From positions 248,001 through 312,000 of the forward strand of contig CAWBUL010000008.1 of NCBI GenBank assembly GCA_963791885.1: DNA of 64,000 nt, read 5' to 3'. How positions within the stretch are numbered: position 1 is the first letter of the stretch; each line of letters opens with the position of its first letter. Under the pieces are notes generated by a model that was given only the letters and a program-made list of their open reading frames with translations, made no database searches and was not told the DNA's origin. Below, piece by piece: positions 18,620-27,824 of the stretch. The position numbers and the translations under genes were made by a program. The stretch comes from CAVSUZ01 sp963791885 (GTDB lineage: Bacteria > Pseudomonadota > Alphaproteobacteria > Acetobacterales > Acetobacteraceae).

Positions 18620-20252
18620 TCACGCTCGCCGGTCGCGTACTGCTGACGGCTGCTCCGGTTTTCCCGCTCGCATTGATCGCGGCCTGGCTCTGGCCAGCGT
18701 TGCGCGAGCGAATGCCTACTCTGTTGATCGTTGCGCCGGTTCCCGCGCTTTTCGCCTCGGTTCTGGCGGCCTGTGCTCCGGGGGTTACGTTCTGGCGCGG
18801 TCTCGTCCCGATTACGCTCATGGTCGATACACCGGGCGCGATACTACTGGGTTCGTCATCTCTGCTGTGGATCGCCCGTGCCGTCTATGCTGCGCGATCA
18901 TGGCGTAATACGCCCGCCGGCTGGCAGTTCGCAATCTGCTGGCTTCTGACCCTTGCCGGCAGCATTGGCGTCTTCGTTGCTGCTGATCTCGCGAGCTTCT
19001 TTCATACACGCTCGTCAGCCTTCCCGCTTACGGGTTGATCGTGCAGGAGGATACGGCGCCCGTTCGTCACGCAGGTGCGGTTTATATGGCGTACGCCATT
19101 CTCAGCGAAACCATTCTGCTGATGGCGTTTGCCCTTCTTGCGGCAGCGACGCCAGGCGGCAGTCTGTCGATCCGCGACACGGTTTCGGCTCTGGCCGGAT
19201 CGCCCCGGCGCGACGCTACGGTCGGGCTGTTGATTTTGGGGTTCGGCATGAGAATTGCTCTGGTCCCCCTGCATGTCTGGATGCCTATGACGTATCGCGC
19301 GGCCCCTATTCCGGCCGCAGCGGTGCTCAGCGGCGCAGGCGTGAAAGCCGGTGTGATCGGGCTCATTCGGTTCCTGCCGCTATTCACGCCGCTGCCCGAT
19401 GCGGGCACCATCCTGATGGCGGTGGGGCTGTTTGGGGCATTTTTTGTGGTGGTTCTAGGTGTAACGAAGATACATCCGAAGGAAGTGCTCGCCTATTCCA
19501 GTATCAGTCAGATGGGGCTGATTGCCGCTATCCTTGGAATGGGACTTGCCGCTGGAGACGCCGGAGCAGGCGTCCCAACAGCGTTTTACGCGGCGCACCA
19601 TGTTCTGGCCAAGGGTGCGCTGTTTCTGGCGATCGGAGCGGCAGCTACCGCGGGAACACGCGGAAGGATGCTTGTGCTCGGGCCAACACTTATTCTGGCG
19701 CTTGGCCTGGGGGGCCTGCCGTTGACAGGCGGAGCATTGGCGAAGCTGGCGGTGAAGCCTTTGCTTGGCAAAGGTCTCGTGGGCATGCTCGGCAATCTTT
19801 CGGCCGCCGGCACGACTTTACTGATGCTGCACTTTGTCCGGCGGCTGAGGGCAGAGCCGGATTCCCGGACGCTGGCAGCCGAGGCCGCATGGTCGGTCAG
19901 CGCCTTTCTGGTGGTGGCTATAGTATCGGTGTTGGTGCCGTGGGTTCTCCATCCTTTGGCTTCGGGTACGCCGCGCGCGTCCACCCTTACCTTCGACGCG
20001 CTCTGGGCATCGCTCTGGCCCGTGCTGCTCGGGGCGCTGTTGGCTGTTTTGTTGTTCGCGTGGCAAAATCGTAGGGCGAGCCTGCGCGACACCCATTTCC
20101 ATCATCCCGGCGTTGTGTTCGCGAGGGCAACCAATGGCTTTGGCGGAGCCATCCAGAGCACCGAGGCCAGACTGCGGCAATGGCCGACGGCGACCATGTC
20201 GCTCCTGTTTGTCGCAATTCTGCTGGGTGCTGCCATGCTGGTAGGGCGCTGA
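18616..20252 (+). pseudogene. Second antiporter-like (MnhD/NuoM-type) subunit, frameshifted
   Basis: ATG 18616 overlaps the MnhD stop. The first frame gives four helices up to FVAADLASFF (about 18998); a one-base loss there shifts to the frame that reads SYTLVSLPAYGLIVQE and continues, with VPLHVWMPMTYRAAPIPAAA and KEVLAYSSISQMGLI as the complex-I-antiporter landmarks, to 20252. Rejoined it is about 545 residues and full length. Having two D-type subunits in one operon is usual for Mbh/Mrp-like complexes. The single frameshift could be a sequence error; if real the protein is inactive. Confidence 0.8.
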
Positions 20253-20285
20253 ACCTGAGATGCGAAAAAATGAAGGGATTATCTG

Positions 20286-20855
20286 ATGCGAACGAGTTCC
20301 ACTTTCGGAGGTCCGGCCTCCAGCATCGCCAAGAATTGGGGATGGTTCATCGCTCTGGGTGCGGTCCTGATCATTCTCGGCATCATCGCGTGGCTTGACG
20401 TTGCCGCCGTTACGATCGCCAGCACAGTCGTTATAGGGGCGAGCCTGCTTGTTGGCGGCGTCTTCCAGATCCTTCAGTCCTTTATGGTGAAGGAATGGCG
20501 TGGGTTTATTTTAGGCTTGCTGGCGGGCGTGCTTTACGTAATCGGCGGGCTTCTTATCATCGGTGAACCGGTACAGGGCGCGGTCGTACTGACGCTGCTT
20601 CTTGCAGCGGCGGTGATCGTTGGAGGTATCGTTCGCATCTTTATTGCCTTCAGACATCGGGAAATTCGCGCCTGGGGCTTTGTCGTGCTCAGCGGAATTG
20701 TGAGTGTTGTCGTCGGCTGTCTGCTCTACGCAAACCTGCCCTGGTCGGGGTTGTGGGTACTCGGCACACTGATCGCCGTCGAGCTGCTGGTTCAGGGTGC
20801 CGGTTGGCTTTACTTCGGCATCGCTCTGCGGTTCACGCGATCACTGGCGGGCTGA
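20286..20855 (+). CDS. hdeD: HdeD-family acid-resistance membrane protein
   Basis: 189 residues, six helices in three similar hairpins (WGWFIALGAVLIILGIIAWL; GASLLVGGVFQILQSF; GFILGLLAGVLYVIGGLLII; GFVVLSGIVSVVVGCLLYA). This is the HdeD layout, linked in enterobacteria to acid survival at high cell density. Four bases separate its stop from the GntP permease start, so the two are probably one operon. Consistent with an acid-tolerant host. Confidence 0.88.
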   Translation: MRTSSTFGGPASSIAKNWGWFIALGAVLIILGIIAWLDVAAVTIASTVVIGASLLVGGVFQILQSFMVKEWRGFILGLLAGVLYVIGGLLIIGEPVQGAVVLTLLLAAAVIVGGIVRIFIAFRHREIRAWGFVVLSGIVSVVVGCLLYANLPWSGLWVLGTLIAVELLVQGAGWLYFGIALRFTRSLAG

Positions 20856-20859
20856 GCCA

Positions 20860-22314
20860 ATGGGCCTGCTCGGCATCCTGGTCGCACTGCTCCTTCTCAT
20901 CTGGCTGGCCTATCGCGGCTGGAGCATCCTGCTGCTCTCGCCGGCGGCGGCGCTGATCGCGGCCGCCGCGGCCGGTGAGCCGTTGCTAGCCCATTGGACG
21001 CAAACCTTCATGGGCAGCGCTGCCCGCTTCCTTGCGCAATTCTTCCCTTTGTTTCTGCTTGGCGCACTGTTCGGCAAGCTGATGGAAGATAGCGGGTCCG
21101 TCGCATCCATATCAGCTTACGTGACGAAGCGGCTCGGCGAACGCAGGGCAATATTAGCGGTCGTGCTGGCCGGCGCGTTGGTGACGTATGGGGGCGTCAG
21201 CCTGTTCGTGGCATTTTTCGTTCTCGCCCCGATGGCGGAAGCGATGTTTCGTGCCGCCGATATACCGCGACGCCTTATGCCCGCGGCCATCGCGCTTGGC
21301 ACCTCCACCTTCACGATGTCGGCGATGCCGGGCACGCCGTCGATACAGAACGCGATCCCCATGCCGTTCTTTGGCACGACCCCTCTGGCTGCACCCGGCC
21401 TTGGTGTGATCGCATCGATCATCATGCTTGGCTTCGGCCTGTGGTGGCTTAGCCGGGCAGAAACGGCGGCCCGGCGGAATGGCGAGGGTTTCGGCAGCAA
21501 CGGCGGTGTTCAGCCCGACCGGGCAGCGGAGGATGATTTTATCCGTGAGCGGGCTACCACCGCACGCGAATTCGACCCTGCCGAGGTGCATCGAGGCCAG
21601 ACATCCGATACGCTGCCACCGATTGTTGCCGCAGCGGCGCCGCTCATCGTCGTGGTGGGTACCAACTTCCTGATGTCGATATTTGTCTTGCCGCGGCTCG
21701 ATGTTAGTTTTCTCTCCGAGCCGCGTTGGGGTGAAACCACTCTGTCCGCAGTCGGTGGCGTGTGGGCGGTGATCGTCGCTCTAGCGGCCGCCATCGCTGC
21801 ACAGCTGATCATAAGCGGACGGCGGCTTCCGGCATTGCGGCAGAGCGTTGATGCGGGAGCAAACGCATCGGTCTTGCCCGCAGTCAGCGTCGCGAGCCTC
21901 GTCGGCTTTGGGGCTGTTGTTGCGGCTTTGCCCGCTTTCGGGTTGGTCCGCGACTGGGTGCTGTCGATTGAAGGCGGCCCGCTGGTCTCGCTCGCTATTG
22001 CCACGAATGTGCTATCGGCTTTGACCGGCTCTGCGTCAGGCGGATTAACGATCGCTCTCGATTCGCTTGGAGAAACCTATATGCGCCTTGCGCATGAAGC
22101 GGGTATTAATCCAGAGCTGATGCACCGCGTAGCCGTGATCAGCTCGGGTACGCTTGACAGTCTGCCCCACAACGGCGCCGTGGTGACGCTGCTAGCGGTG
22201 TGTGGCCTCACGCATCGCGAGAGTTATCTCGATATTGTCATGGTCGCCGTCGTCGGCGCGATAATCGCGCTGGCGGCCGTCATCGCCCTCGGGAGCGCGT
22301 TTGGGTCGTTCTGA
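20860..22314 (+). CDS. GntP-family permease (gluconate/hydroxy acid:proton symporter)
   Basis: 484 residues from ATG 20860, about 12-14 helices. Family marks include FPLFLLGALFGKLMEDSGSV, the central GTSTFTMSAMPGTPSIQNAI loop and, near the C-terminus, ALTGSASGGLTIALDSLG and SSGTLDSLPHNGAVVTLL. Members import gluconate, hydroxybutyrate or other small organic acids with protons. Cotranscription with hdeD fits organic-acid-rich surroundings. Substrate not assignable. Confidence 0.88.
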   Translation: MGLLGILVALLLLIWLAYRGWSILLLSPAAALIAAAAAGEPLLAHWTQTFMGSAARFLAQFFPLFLLGALFGKLMEDSGSVASISAYVTKRLGERRAILAVVLAGALVTYGGVSLFVAFFVLAPMAEAMFRAADIPRRLMPAAIALGTSTFTMSAMPGTPSIQNAIPMPFFGTTPLAAPGLGVIASIIMLGFGLWWLSRAETAARRNGEGFGSNGGVQPDRAAEDDFIRERATTAREFDPAEVHRGQTSDTLPPIVAAAAPLIVVVGTNFLMSIFVLPRLDVSFLSEPRWGETTLSAVGGVWAVIVALAAAIAAQLIISGRRLPALRQSVDAGANASVLPAVSVASLVGFGAVVAALPAFGLVRDWVLSIEGGPLVSLAIATNVLSALTGSASGGLTIALDSLGETYMRLAHEAGINPELMHRVAVISSGTLDSLPHNGAVVTLLAVCGLTHRESYLDIVMVAVVGAIIALAAVIALGSAFGSF

Positions 22315-22341
22315 GGAACGCACGAAGAATAGGATAGAACA

Positions 22342-23445
22342 ATGAATGCAAGAACCAAAATCGCCATTGCGTGTCAGGGCGGCGGAAGTCAGACAGCGTT
22401 CACGGCTGGCGCGCTGAAGGCATTATGTGAAGCGCAAATCACAGAAGAATTTGAGATCATCAGCATCAGTGGAACATCAGGAGGCGCCATTTGCGCCGCC
22501 CTAGTCTGGTTTGCCATCGAAAAGGGCGAGAACCCTCCCTGGCAACGGTTGCTCGCATTTTGGAAGGACAATACGGCCCAGGGTTGGCTGGAACAGGTGT
22601 TCAACCAGTTTATCGTCGGCTCGATGCGCATGGCCAATTTGGGGCTGCTGCCGACAGTTCAATTTAGTCCATCCTCACCACTCCTGCAGTCCATGGCGGC
22701 GATTGCCACAATGGGTCATCGGGAATTGTTCAGGAATTTTCGATCGCTGCTGGAGACGCATATCGATTTTGACGAGGTTGCGTCGTGGGGGCCGCGCGCA
22801 AAGCGCCCGATACTCATGATCGGCGCTGCCAACGTCACAACAGGGAAACTGACGAAGTTTATCTCTCTTCATGAAGCGATCCGCGCTGAACATATCCTTG
22901 CATCTTGTGCCGTGCCGAACATCTTTCCCGCGGTGCAGATCGATGGGGATGCCTTTTGGGACGGGTTGTTCTCCGACAACCCTCCGATTCAGGAGCTCGT
23001 CAGGCCAGACAGAGTTGGCGCGGAGAACGTGCCCGAGGAAATCTGGCTTATCAAAATCAATCCGACCCGATGCGAGCATGTGCCTGAATCGCCCGATGAT
23101 ATCATGGACCGCCGTAATCAGCTGGAAGGAAACATCTCGCTGTTCCATCAACTGCGTCATCTTGAGATGCTGAACGACATGATCCTGGCCCACGCATTCC
23201 AACCTGAATACCTAGCCAGATTCGATATCAAGGCGCCCATCCGCATTCCAAAATCCTTTTCCACCGATGACGACAAGCCCTATCACATTCCCTGTATGGA
23301 AATGCCGGATGAGCTGCAGGTTACGCTTGATTTTGAAAGCAAAATCGACCGGAGCGCGGCCAATATCGATCGGCTGATGGAAGCGGGAGAGGCAAGTGCC
23401 AGGACATTCCTGAAGGAGCATCGAAAAGCCATGACACCTGCATGA
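22342..23445 (+). CDS. Patatin-like phospholipase family protein
   Basis: 367 residues. The oxyanion loop GGGSQTAFTAG (from residue 13), the nucleophile GTSGG with Ser46 and the catalytic DGL (DAFWDGLFSDNPP) are all present, so the Ser-Asp dyad is complete. No signal peptide; probably a cytoplasmic or membrane-associated lipid acyl hydrolase. A ribosome site (AGGA) lies 10 bases upstream. Lies 27 bases after the GntP gene on the same strand. Confidence 0.9.
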   Translation: MNARTKIAIACQGGGSQTAFTAGALKALCEAQITEEFEIISISGTSGGAICAALVWFAIEKGENPPWQRLLAFWKDNTAQGWLEQVFNQFIVGSMRMANLGLLPTVQFSPSSPLLQSMAAIATMGHRELFRNFRSLLETHIDFDEVASWGPRAKRPILMIGAANVTTGKLTKFISLHEAIRAEHILASCAVPNIFPAVQIDGDAFWDGLFSDNPPIQELVRPDRVGAENVPEEIWLIKINPTRCEHVPESPDDIMDRRNQLEGNISLFHQLRHLEMLNDMILAHAFQPEYLARFDIKAPIRIPKSFSTDDDKPYHIPCMEMPDELQVTLDFESKIDRSAANIDRLMEAGEASARTFLKEHRKAMTPA

Positions 23446-23452
23446 CATCATC

Positions 23453-23791
23453 CGGATCAGCCGTGACGATCCGTCGACGACTCCTCTGGCCGCAATAGCG
23501 ATTTTCGCCCGGCATTTGCGGTTGTCTGGACGACAGGTGCAGGTTTGGACGCTGCGTGACGAAGCGAGTATCGCCCAAGCGCTTCTCGCCGGCGCCGATA
23601 ACGGCATCACCAGCGATACGTCGCTTGGCTTGAAAATGCGTCGCCGGTTCTATGGGATGAGCGAGGCTCGGCAGACCTGCTCTGTCAAAGCCCTGACGAG
23701 AAGGTGGGACGCAGGCAATATCGCTGGGATATATCGCACGTTCCGGGTCCCCCGGCAGATCGTAGGATCTTGTACCAGTCGCCTCCAATAG
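23453..23791 (+). pseudogene. Probable glycerophosphodiester phosphodiesterase C-terminal remnant
   Basis: An open frame with no credible start gives ARHLRLSGRQVQVWTLRDEA followed by SIAQALLAGADNGITSDT, the pattern of the last strand-helix pair of GDPD barrels ('V.VWTV.D...A..L...GVDGIITD'). The catalytic N-terminal portion is absent. After about 23650 the frame carries no family signal. Likely a decay product; the assignment rests on a short stretch. Confidence 0.4.
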
Positions 23792-24113
23792 GCAGCGCAA
23801 AGGTGGGGCATGGCGTTTCAATGCGGCCTGGTTTCGATGAGCGTCCTTGTTTCATCATGGTGGTGGGCACCATCAGTGGCGCTGTCGTGGGGCTGATAAT
23901 CAGCGGCCATCTGACAAACCAGATCATGCTGACTATCATCTGTGCGCTCGTTGCCGCGGTTCTGGCGCTCGCGGCTGGTCACCGGACCCTGGGCCGGAAC
24001 TTGAGTATCTCACTGCCTCCAAGCGTCGTTCTGTGGAATGTTGTCATCGCCTCGCTGATCGGTGGACTGGCCGGGCATGAGCTCAGCGTTGAGCTTATAC
24101 CAAATCCCTCTGA

Positions 24114-25177
24114 TCACGACCGATGCGCCCAATCGCGCAATCCGAGCGACATGATGGCCCACGGCCGCGCCTCCAGCTTATTCCACGCCTCGCAGCAGTG
24201 ATCGAGCAGCGCGTCGGTGTCGTCGAACACCCGATTGGAGAGCCAGTTATCGCGCATGAACTGCCAGACGTTCTCCTGCGCGTTGAGTTCGGGGCATTTC
24301 GGCGGCAGTGGAACAATTGTGATGTTGTCCGGCACCGACAGCTGGCGCGAGAGATGCCAGCCCGCCTGGTCGAGCAACAGCGCCGCGTGGCGGCCTGGAG
24401 CGATATCAGCCGAGATCGCCGCCAGATGCAGGTTCATCATCGCCGTGTTGCACCAGGGCAGGATCAAGCCGACAGCCTTGCCCTCGGCCGGGCAGATGGC
24501 ACCGAAAATATAGGTCGAGGCGGTTCGCTGGTCTGATGGCGCCGAGGGGCGGGTGCCGCGCCGAGCCCAGCGACGGGTGATCTTGTTCTTCTGGCCGATC
24601 CTGGCTTCGTCGCCGAACCACACCTCTATATCGCTGCGATCGAGGCTCCGCTCGCGCGCGATCGCCTCCACTGTCGCAGGCCAGTTTTTTTGAACGTCTC
24701 GATGGCGCCCGCGGCTTGCGCGTGATGGCGCGGACGTGCCGACAGCTTGCGATATCCCATGGCTCGCAGCTCCCGGCTCAGCGTCTGTTTCGAGACGTTG
24801 GTCCCGTATTCGTCCCATAAGCATTGGCAGAGATCGATGATGCGCCAGCGGACGACGCCGTGTACCGCCGGGATCGGGCCGTTCTCGACCATCGCTGCCA
24901 GCGCGGCACGATGCCTCGCATCAAGTCTGGATGGCTGTCCTGGAGCCTTGCGGTCGATCAGCCCTCCAGGGCCGTTCGCATTGAACCGCAGTACCCAGTC
25001 GCGCACCACTTGCAGCCCCACGCCGCCTGCCTGCGCTGCCTCGGTCCGGCTGCCTCCGCCGTAGATCAGCGCCAGTGACAGCAGCCGCCGAACCTGGTCG
25101 GCATCCTTGCTGTCGCGGGCAATACGCCGCAGTTGTCCCGCATTGTAGTCTGATCTCAGTGGGATCGGGCTTCCCAT
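24114..25177 (-). CDS. IS630-family transposase, two overlapping frames joined by frameshifting
   Basis: Frame A (from ATG 25177, MGSPIPLRSDYNAGQLRRIA) encodes the winged-helix DNA-binding part (TEAAQAGGVGLQVVRDWVLR) and would stop at 24626. Frame B carries the DDE catalytic part: WFGDEARIGQKNK (first Asp), LLLDQAGWH (second) and PPKCPELNAQENVWQFMR (Glu), ending at 24114. The frames meet at seven A's (minus strand; 24685-24691), where a -1 slip turns TFKKTGL into TFKKNWPATVEAIA, the expected family sequence. This is a known strategy in IS630 elements, so the transposase may be functional. Confidence 0.8.
24685..24691 (-). promoter_or_regulatory. A7 slippery site joining the two transposase frames
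   Basis: Seven T's on the plus strand, read as TTC-AAA-AAA-ACT in frame A. Slippage by -1 restores the conserved transposase sequence. Either ribosomal frameshifting or polymerase slippage could act here. No downstream pseudoknot was looked for in detail. Confidence 0.55.
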
Positions 25178-25392
25178 GGCAAACCTCCTTCGGGCCGCCG
25201 AGGTTGAATCAGATCACACCCGCGTCGGGGAATCCCCCACGTGAGTCTTCGTGAGGGGGATTTGGTATTAGAGACCCGCCGGCGCCCGCGCTCGTCGGAG
25301 GCGTATCTGGTGTATTGACGTCGCTTTTGATAGTTTCCTTTGTGGTAACCATTATGCTGCTAAGACATCGGCTATCCGATACTGGAAATTGA

Positions 25393-26027
25393 GTGCTCGA
25401 CCGGCGGAGGGTTCTGCCTAAATTTATACTGTTGACTGGCTTATCCGCTGAGCTGCCGTTTTTGGTATGGGCAGCACGAAAAGCGAAAGCTCGCCGGCCC
25501 ATGCTTCCTGTCGTTCGGGTTGTCTGTATTCGGTCAGCGCCGGTTCCGCTCGCCATCGCCGGGATCCTTATGCCATTGCCGTGGTGCCGTGGGTGACCTA
25601 CTGGATCTCGGATCAATGGAATGCCTCGTTCGATACGTGCATCATCAACCGGCGGTACTATCAGGCCGCTGTTGCCGGGACTCCTCGCAGCATACGGCAC
25701 TTGGTGGGTCGGCTTTGCACTGAAAACCGGCGCCCAGCACGAGCCGCAAAAGCGGCGCTGGCAGGCTCCAGTTCAGCTATCGCCGACCGCTCGCAGCCAT
25801 CATTTGCCGCTCGCTCCCCGTTGGGAACAACGACATGCCATCCCAATTCTATGCGTACGATCCCAAAAGATGCGGGATTATCCCGGGCTGCTGTCGCGTG
25901 CCGAGAAAACGGCGGCCAGGGTGATGAACACCCTGGCCGCAAAAACGCCTAGTTTGCTAACTCGCGGGATTTGAAAATACAGAGCACGAAAATCCCGGTT
26001 CAATGCCCTTAGAACGCGCCGCCTACT
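25393..26027. other. Stretch without a supported gene
   Basis: Several short plus-strand frames of 60-160 codons overlap one another here in different frames, with no recognisable family and no convincing start. It may hold decayed coding sequence from the membrane-protein locus disrupted upstream. The only firm feature is the strong hairpin at 25912-25940. Confidence 0.5.
25912..25940 (-). terminator. Rho-independent terminator, 12-bp stem
   Basis: GCGGCCAGGGTG, loop ATGAA, CACCCTGGCCGC: a perfect 12-bp stem. Read on the minus strand it is followed by CGTTTTCTC, so it should end transcription of the small exported-protein gene (stop at 26028, about 90 bases upstream). On the plus strand it is followed by AAAAAC, and so is weaker in that direction. 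Confidence 0.75.
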
Positions 26028-26315
26028 CTACATCTTCTGTCCGGCCTTAGCGTTGTAGTCCTGGCCGGGGGCCGGTGGGTTGAACGCTTGGCCCTTCTGC
26101 GCAGCCATCAAACTCTGCGCGTTGAGTTGATCCGTCACGGACGGCTCCGGAACCGTACGCGGGTGCGCCATATAGTGGTGCGGCGTGACTTTGTGATGCG
26201 GCACCGGCGCCATAGGTGCGTTATTGCCCGTCCCCTGTGCCATTGCCGCGCCACCGCTGCCTAGAGCGAGGGCCAGAGCCGCAAATGCGACAGTCGCTTT
26301 AGTTCGAAAGGCCAT
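26028..26315 (-). CDS. Small exported protein, His/Pro-rich
   Basis: 95 residues from ATG 26315, which follows GGGGGAT; a longer open frame to 26420 is not needed. Signal peptide (MAFRTKATVAFAALALALGS, cleavage after AMA), then a short mature region with HHKVTPHHYMAH and Pro-rich, Gln/Asn-rich segments, and no cysteine. Predicted periplasmic, probably disordered; histidines could bind metal. No family recognised. It stands alone with its own terminator. Confidence 0.7.
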   Translation of the reverse strand: MAFRTKATVAFAALALALGSGGAAMAQGTGNNAPMAPVPHHKVTPHHYMAHPRTVPEPSVTDQLNAQSLMAAQKGQAFNPPAPGQDYNAKAGQKM

Positions 26316-26704
26316 TTTCGATCCCCCTGCAAGGTCTATTCTAGCGCCAGCCCGCCGGAACTGGTCCCCAGGGCTTGGTCGCCATATACAAACCTTAGTC
26401 CCGGCGAGAGATACTTGCAAGCCGAGTAAGGCCCAGAAGGCGTATGGCGGTCCCCAATTCGTGGAAGAGCCATAAGGAGTTGAGCCACTTCCAGCGGCTC
26501 ATCATTAAGGGCACAGCTGAGAAGCGCCTTTCGGAATCTTTGGGATTATCATAAATGCTGTACTGGGCAAGTGATATATCTCCCGTGACTATTCGATCCA
26601 TCGAAGTCGTTACTTCCGGCTCCGCGCTTCTCTTCTGGAGAGAGGTGCAGTCTCTGCGTCCTTGGATCCATATGCCTGAAGGTGCAGAGCCAGCGGCGCC
26701 ACGC
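26316..26704. other. Intergenic region between the exported protein and pspF
   Basis: About 390 bases. A 68-codon minus-strand frame (26399-26605, MDRIVTGDISLAQYSIYDNP) has an ATG but no clear ribosome site or family; I leave it as an unproven small ORF. Nothing else was recognised. Confidence 0.4.
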
Positions 26705-27700
26705 CTAAGCGGATGTTCTGCCGCTCCCCTGAAGACCGTGCGCCCGCAACAAGCGTCGAAACTGGTCGTAGCTGAGGCCGAGAGACGCCGCGGCCCGCTT
26801 TTGATTGAAACGGGCATTGGCGAGCGCCTGCCGAAGAACCTGCACCTCCTGGAGCTTGATCTGCGCGTGGAAACTCTCCGCCTGCCTCGCCGGAGATATC
26901 GCGGCTGAAACCGCTTCGGCCTGGCTCGGAAACGGATTGATGACCACGTCGCCGAGCGCCTGCTCCGGACGAGAGAGCCGGCAAACACTTCGCTCCACCA
27001 CGTTACGCAGCTCGCGCACGTTTCCCGGCCAACTGTGGGATTCCAGCACTGCGATCGCGCCCGGCGTGAACCCTGCGAAATAGGCCCGACCCAACTCCGC
27101 CGTCATACGCGTGGCGAAGTGCGTGGCCAGCAAAGTGATGTCACCCGGCCGGTCGCGCAAAGCAGGCAGGGCCACCACGTCGAAGGTCAGCCGGTCGAGC
27201 AGGTCAGCGCGGAAGCGTCCCGCTTCGGCAAGACGCGGCAGATCCACATTCGTCGCCGCGATCACCCGCACGTCCACGAGCAAAGTCTCGTTTCCGCCCA
27301 GACGCTCGAAACTGCCGTACTCGATCACCCGCAGCACTTTTTCCTGCACAGCAGCGGAGGCGGTGGCGATTTCATCCAGAAAAAGCGTGCCGCCGTCAGC
27401 CAGCTCGAAACGGCCGGCGCGACGACGCGCTGCGCCCGTAAAGGCGCCGGCCTCGTGGCCGAACAGCTCTAAGTCCAGCAGCGATTCCGGTAGCGCAGCG
27501 CAATTGAGCTGGACGAACGGCTTGTCCCATCGGCCAGAGAGATACGCCAGGCGGTGGGCGATCAGCTCCTTCCCGGTTCCCCGTTCGCCGACCACCAGCA
27601 CGGGACGGTCCACCGGCGCGAGGCGGGAAACATGCGCGAGCATGTCCAGGAAGCTCGGACTTTGGCCGATCGGCGTCTGGGGTGTGGCAGAAATCGCCAT
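26705..27700 (-). CDS. pspF: PspF, sigma-54-dependent activator of the phage-shock operon
   Basis: About 331 residues from ATG 27700. No regulatory N-terminal domain: the protein begins directly with the AAA+ module, as PspF does. Walker A GERGTGKE, the sigma-54 contact loop GAFTGA, Walker B GTLFLDEI, the second family motif (LLDRLTF) and a C-terminal Fis-type helix-turn-helix (NQKRAAASLGLSYDQFRRLL) are visible. Divergent from pspA with a sigma-54 promoter between them. A start at 27745 is possible. PspA normally binds and restrains PspF until membrane stress releases it. Confidence 0.93.
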   Translation of the reverse strand: MAISATPQTPIGQSPSFLDMLAHVSRLAPVDRPVLVVGERGTGKELIAHRLAYLSGRWDKPFVQLNCAALPESLLDLELFGHEAGAFTGAARRRAGRFELADGGTLFLDEIATASAAVQEKVLRVIEYGSFERLGGNETLLVDVRVIAATNVDLPRLAEAGRFRADLLDRLTFDVVALPALRDRPGDITLLATHFATRMTAELGRAYFAGFTPGAIAVLESHSWPGNVRELRNVVERSVCRLSRPEQALGDVVINPFPSQAEAVSAAISPARQAESFHAQIKLQEVQVLRQALANARFNQKRAAASLGLSYDQFRRLLRAHGLQGSGRTSA

Positions 27701-27711
27701 AATATGGCGAT
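27693..27711. promoter_or_regulatory. Palindrome over the pspF start
   Basis: ATCGCCAT-AAT-ATGGCGAT, perfect 8-base arms, overlapping the pspF start codon. It sits 61-79 bases upstream of the sigma-54 promoter of pspA. It could be a PspF enhancer/autoregulatory site or a coincidence of the ATGGCGAT start sequence. Confidence 0.4.
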
Positions 27712-27771
27712 CTGTCCCACATATCGGCGCACCAGACCAGTCCACTCAAGCAAATTCAAGCGCTTACCGAT

Positions 27772-27787
27772 TGGCACGACTTGTGCA
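27772..27787 (+). promoter_or_regulatory. Sigma-54 promoter of pspABC
   Basis: TGGCACGACTTGTGCA: matches TGGCACG-N4-TTGCA with GG at 27773-27774 and GC at 27785-27786 in the required spacing; only one base of the -12 element differs. It lies 38 bases before the pspA ATG and downstream of the pspF start, exactly where PspF-driven transcription should begin (near 27798). Confidence 0.85.
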
Positions 27788-27824
27788 CTTTCTGCCGCGC
27801 CATACCCAACCCGAGGGACCTGCC

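Larger units (their letters stand above)
24098..25267 (-). mobile_element. IS630-family insertion sequence (type A)
   Basis: 1,170 bases with inverted ends TACCAAATCCC (left) and GGGATTTGGTA (right), flanked by TTA at 24095-24097 and 25268-25270; the family duplicates TA. It carries a two-frame transposase on the minus strand. It differs clearly from the IS630-family copies at 51.7-58.4 kb. Insertion site and reading-frame repair are described with the interrupted gene. Confidence 0.8.
23857..25392 (+). pseudogene. Small integral membrane protein gene interrupted by an IS630 element
   Basis: The left part (23857-24097) encodes two to three helices (MVVGTISGAVVGLIISGHL; IMLTIICALVAAVLALAAG; VVLWNVVIASLIGGLAGHEL). 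The element at 24098-25267 cuts it after ELSVEL. Removing the element and one of the two flanking TTA copies joins the frame exactly to RDPPAPALVGGVSGVLTS, then another helix (LLIVSFVVTIMLL) and a stop at 25390-25392, giving about 120 residues. So this was an intact gene before insertion. Family not identified; the upstream ATG at 23821 is an alternative start. Confidence 0.65.
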
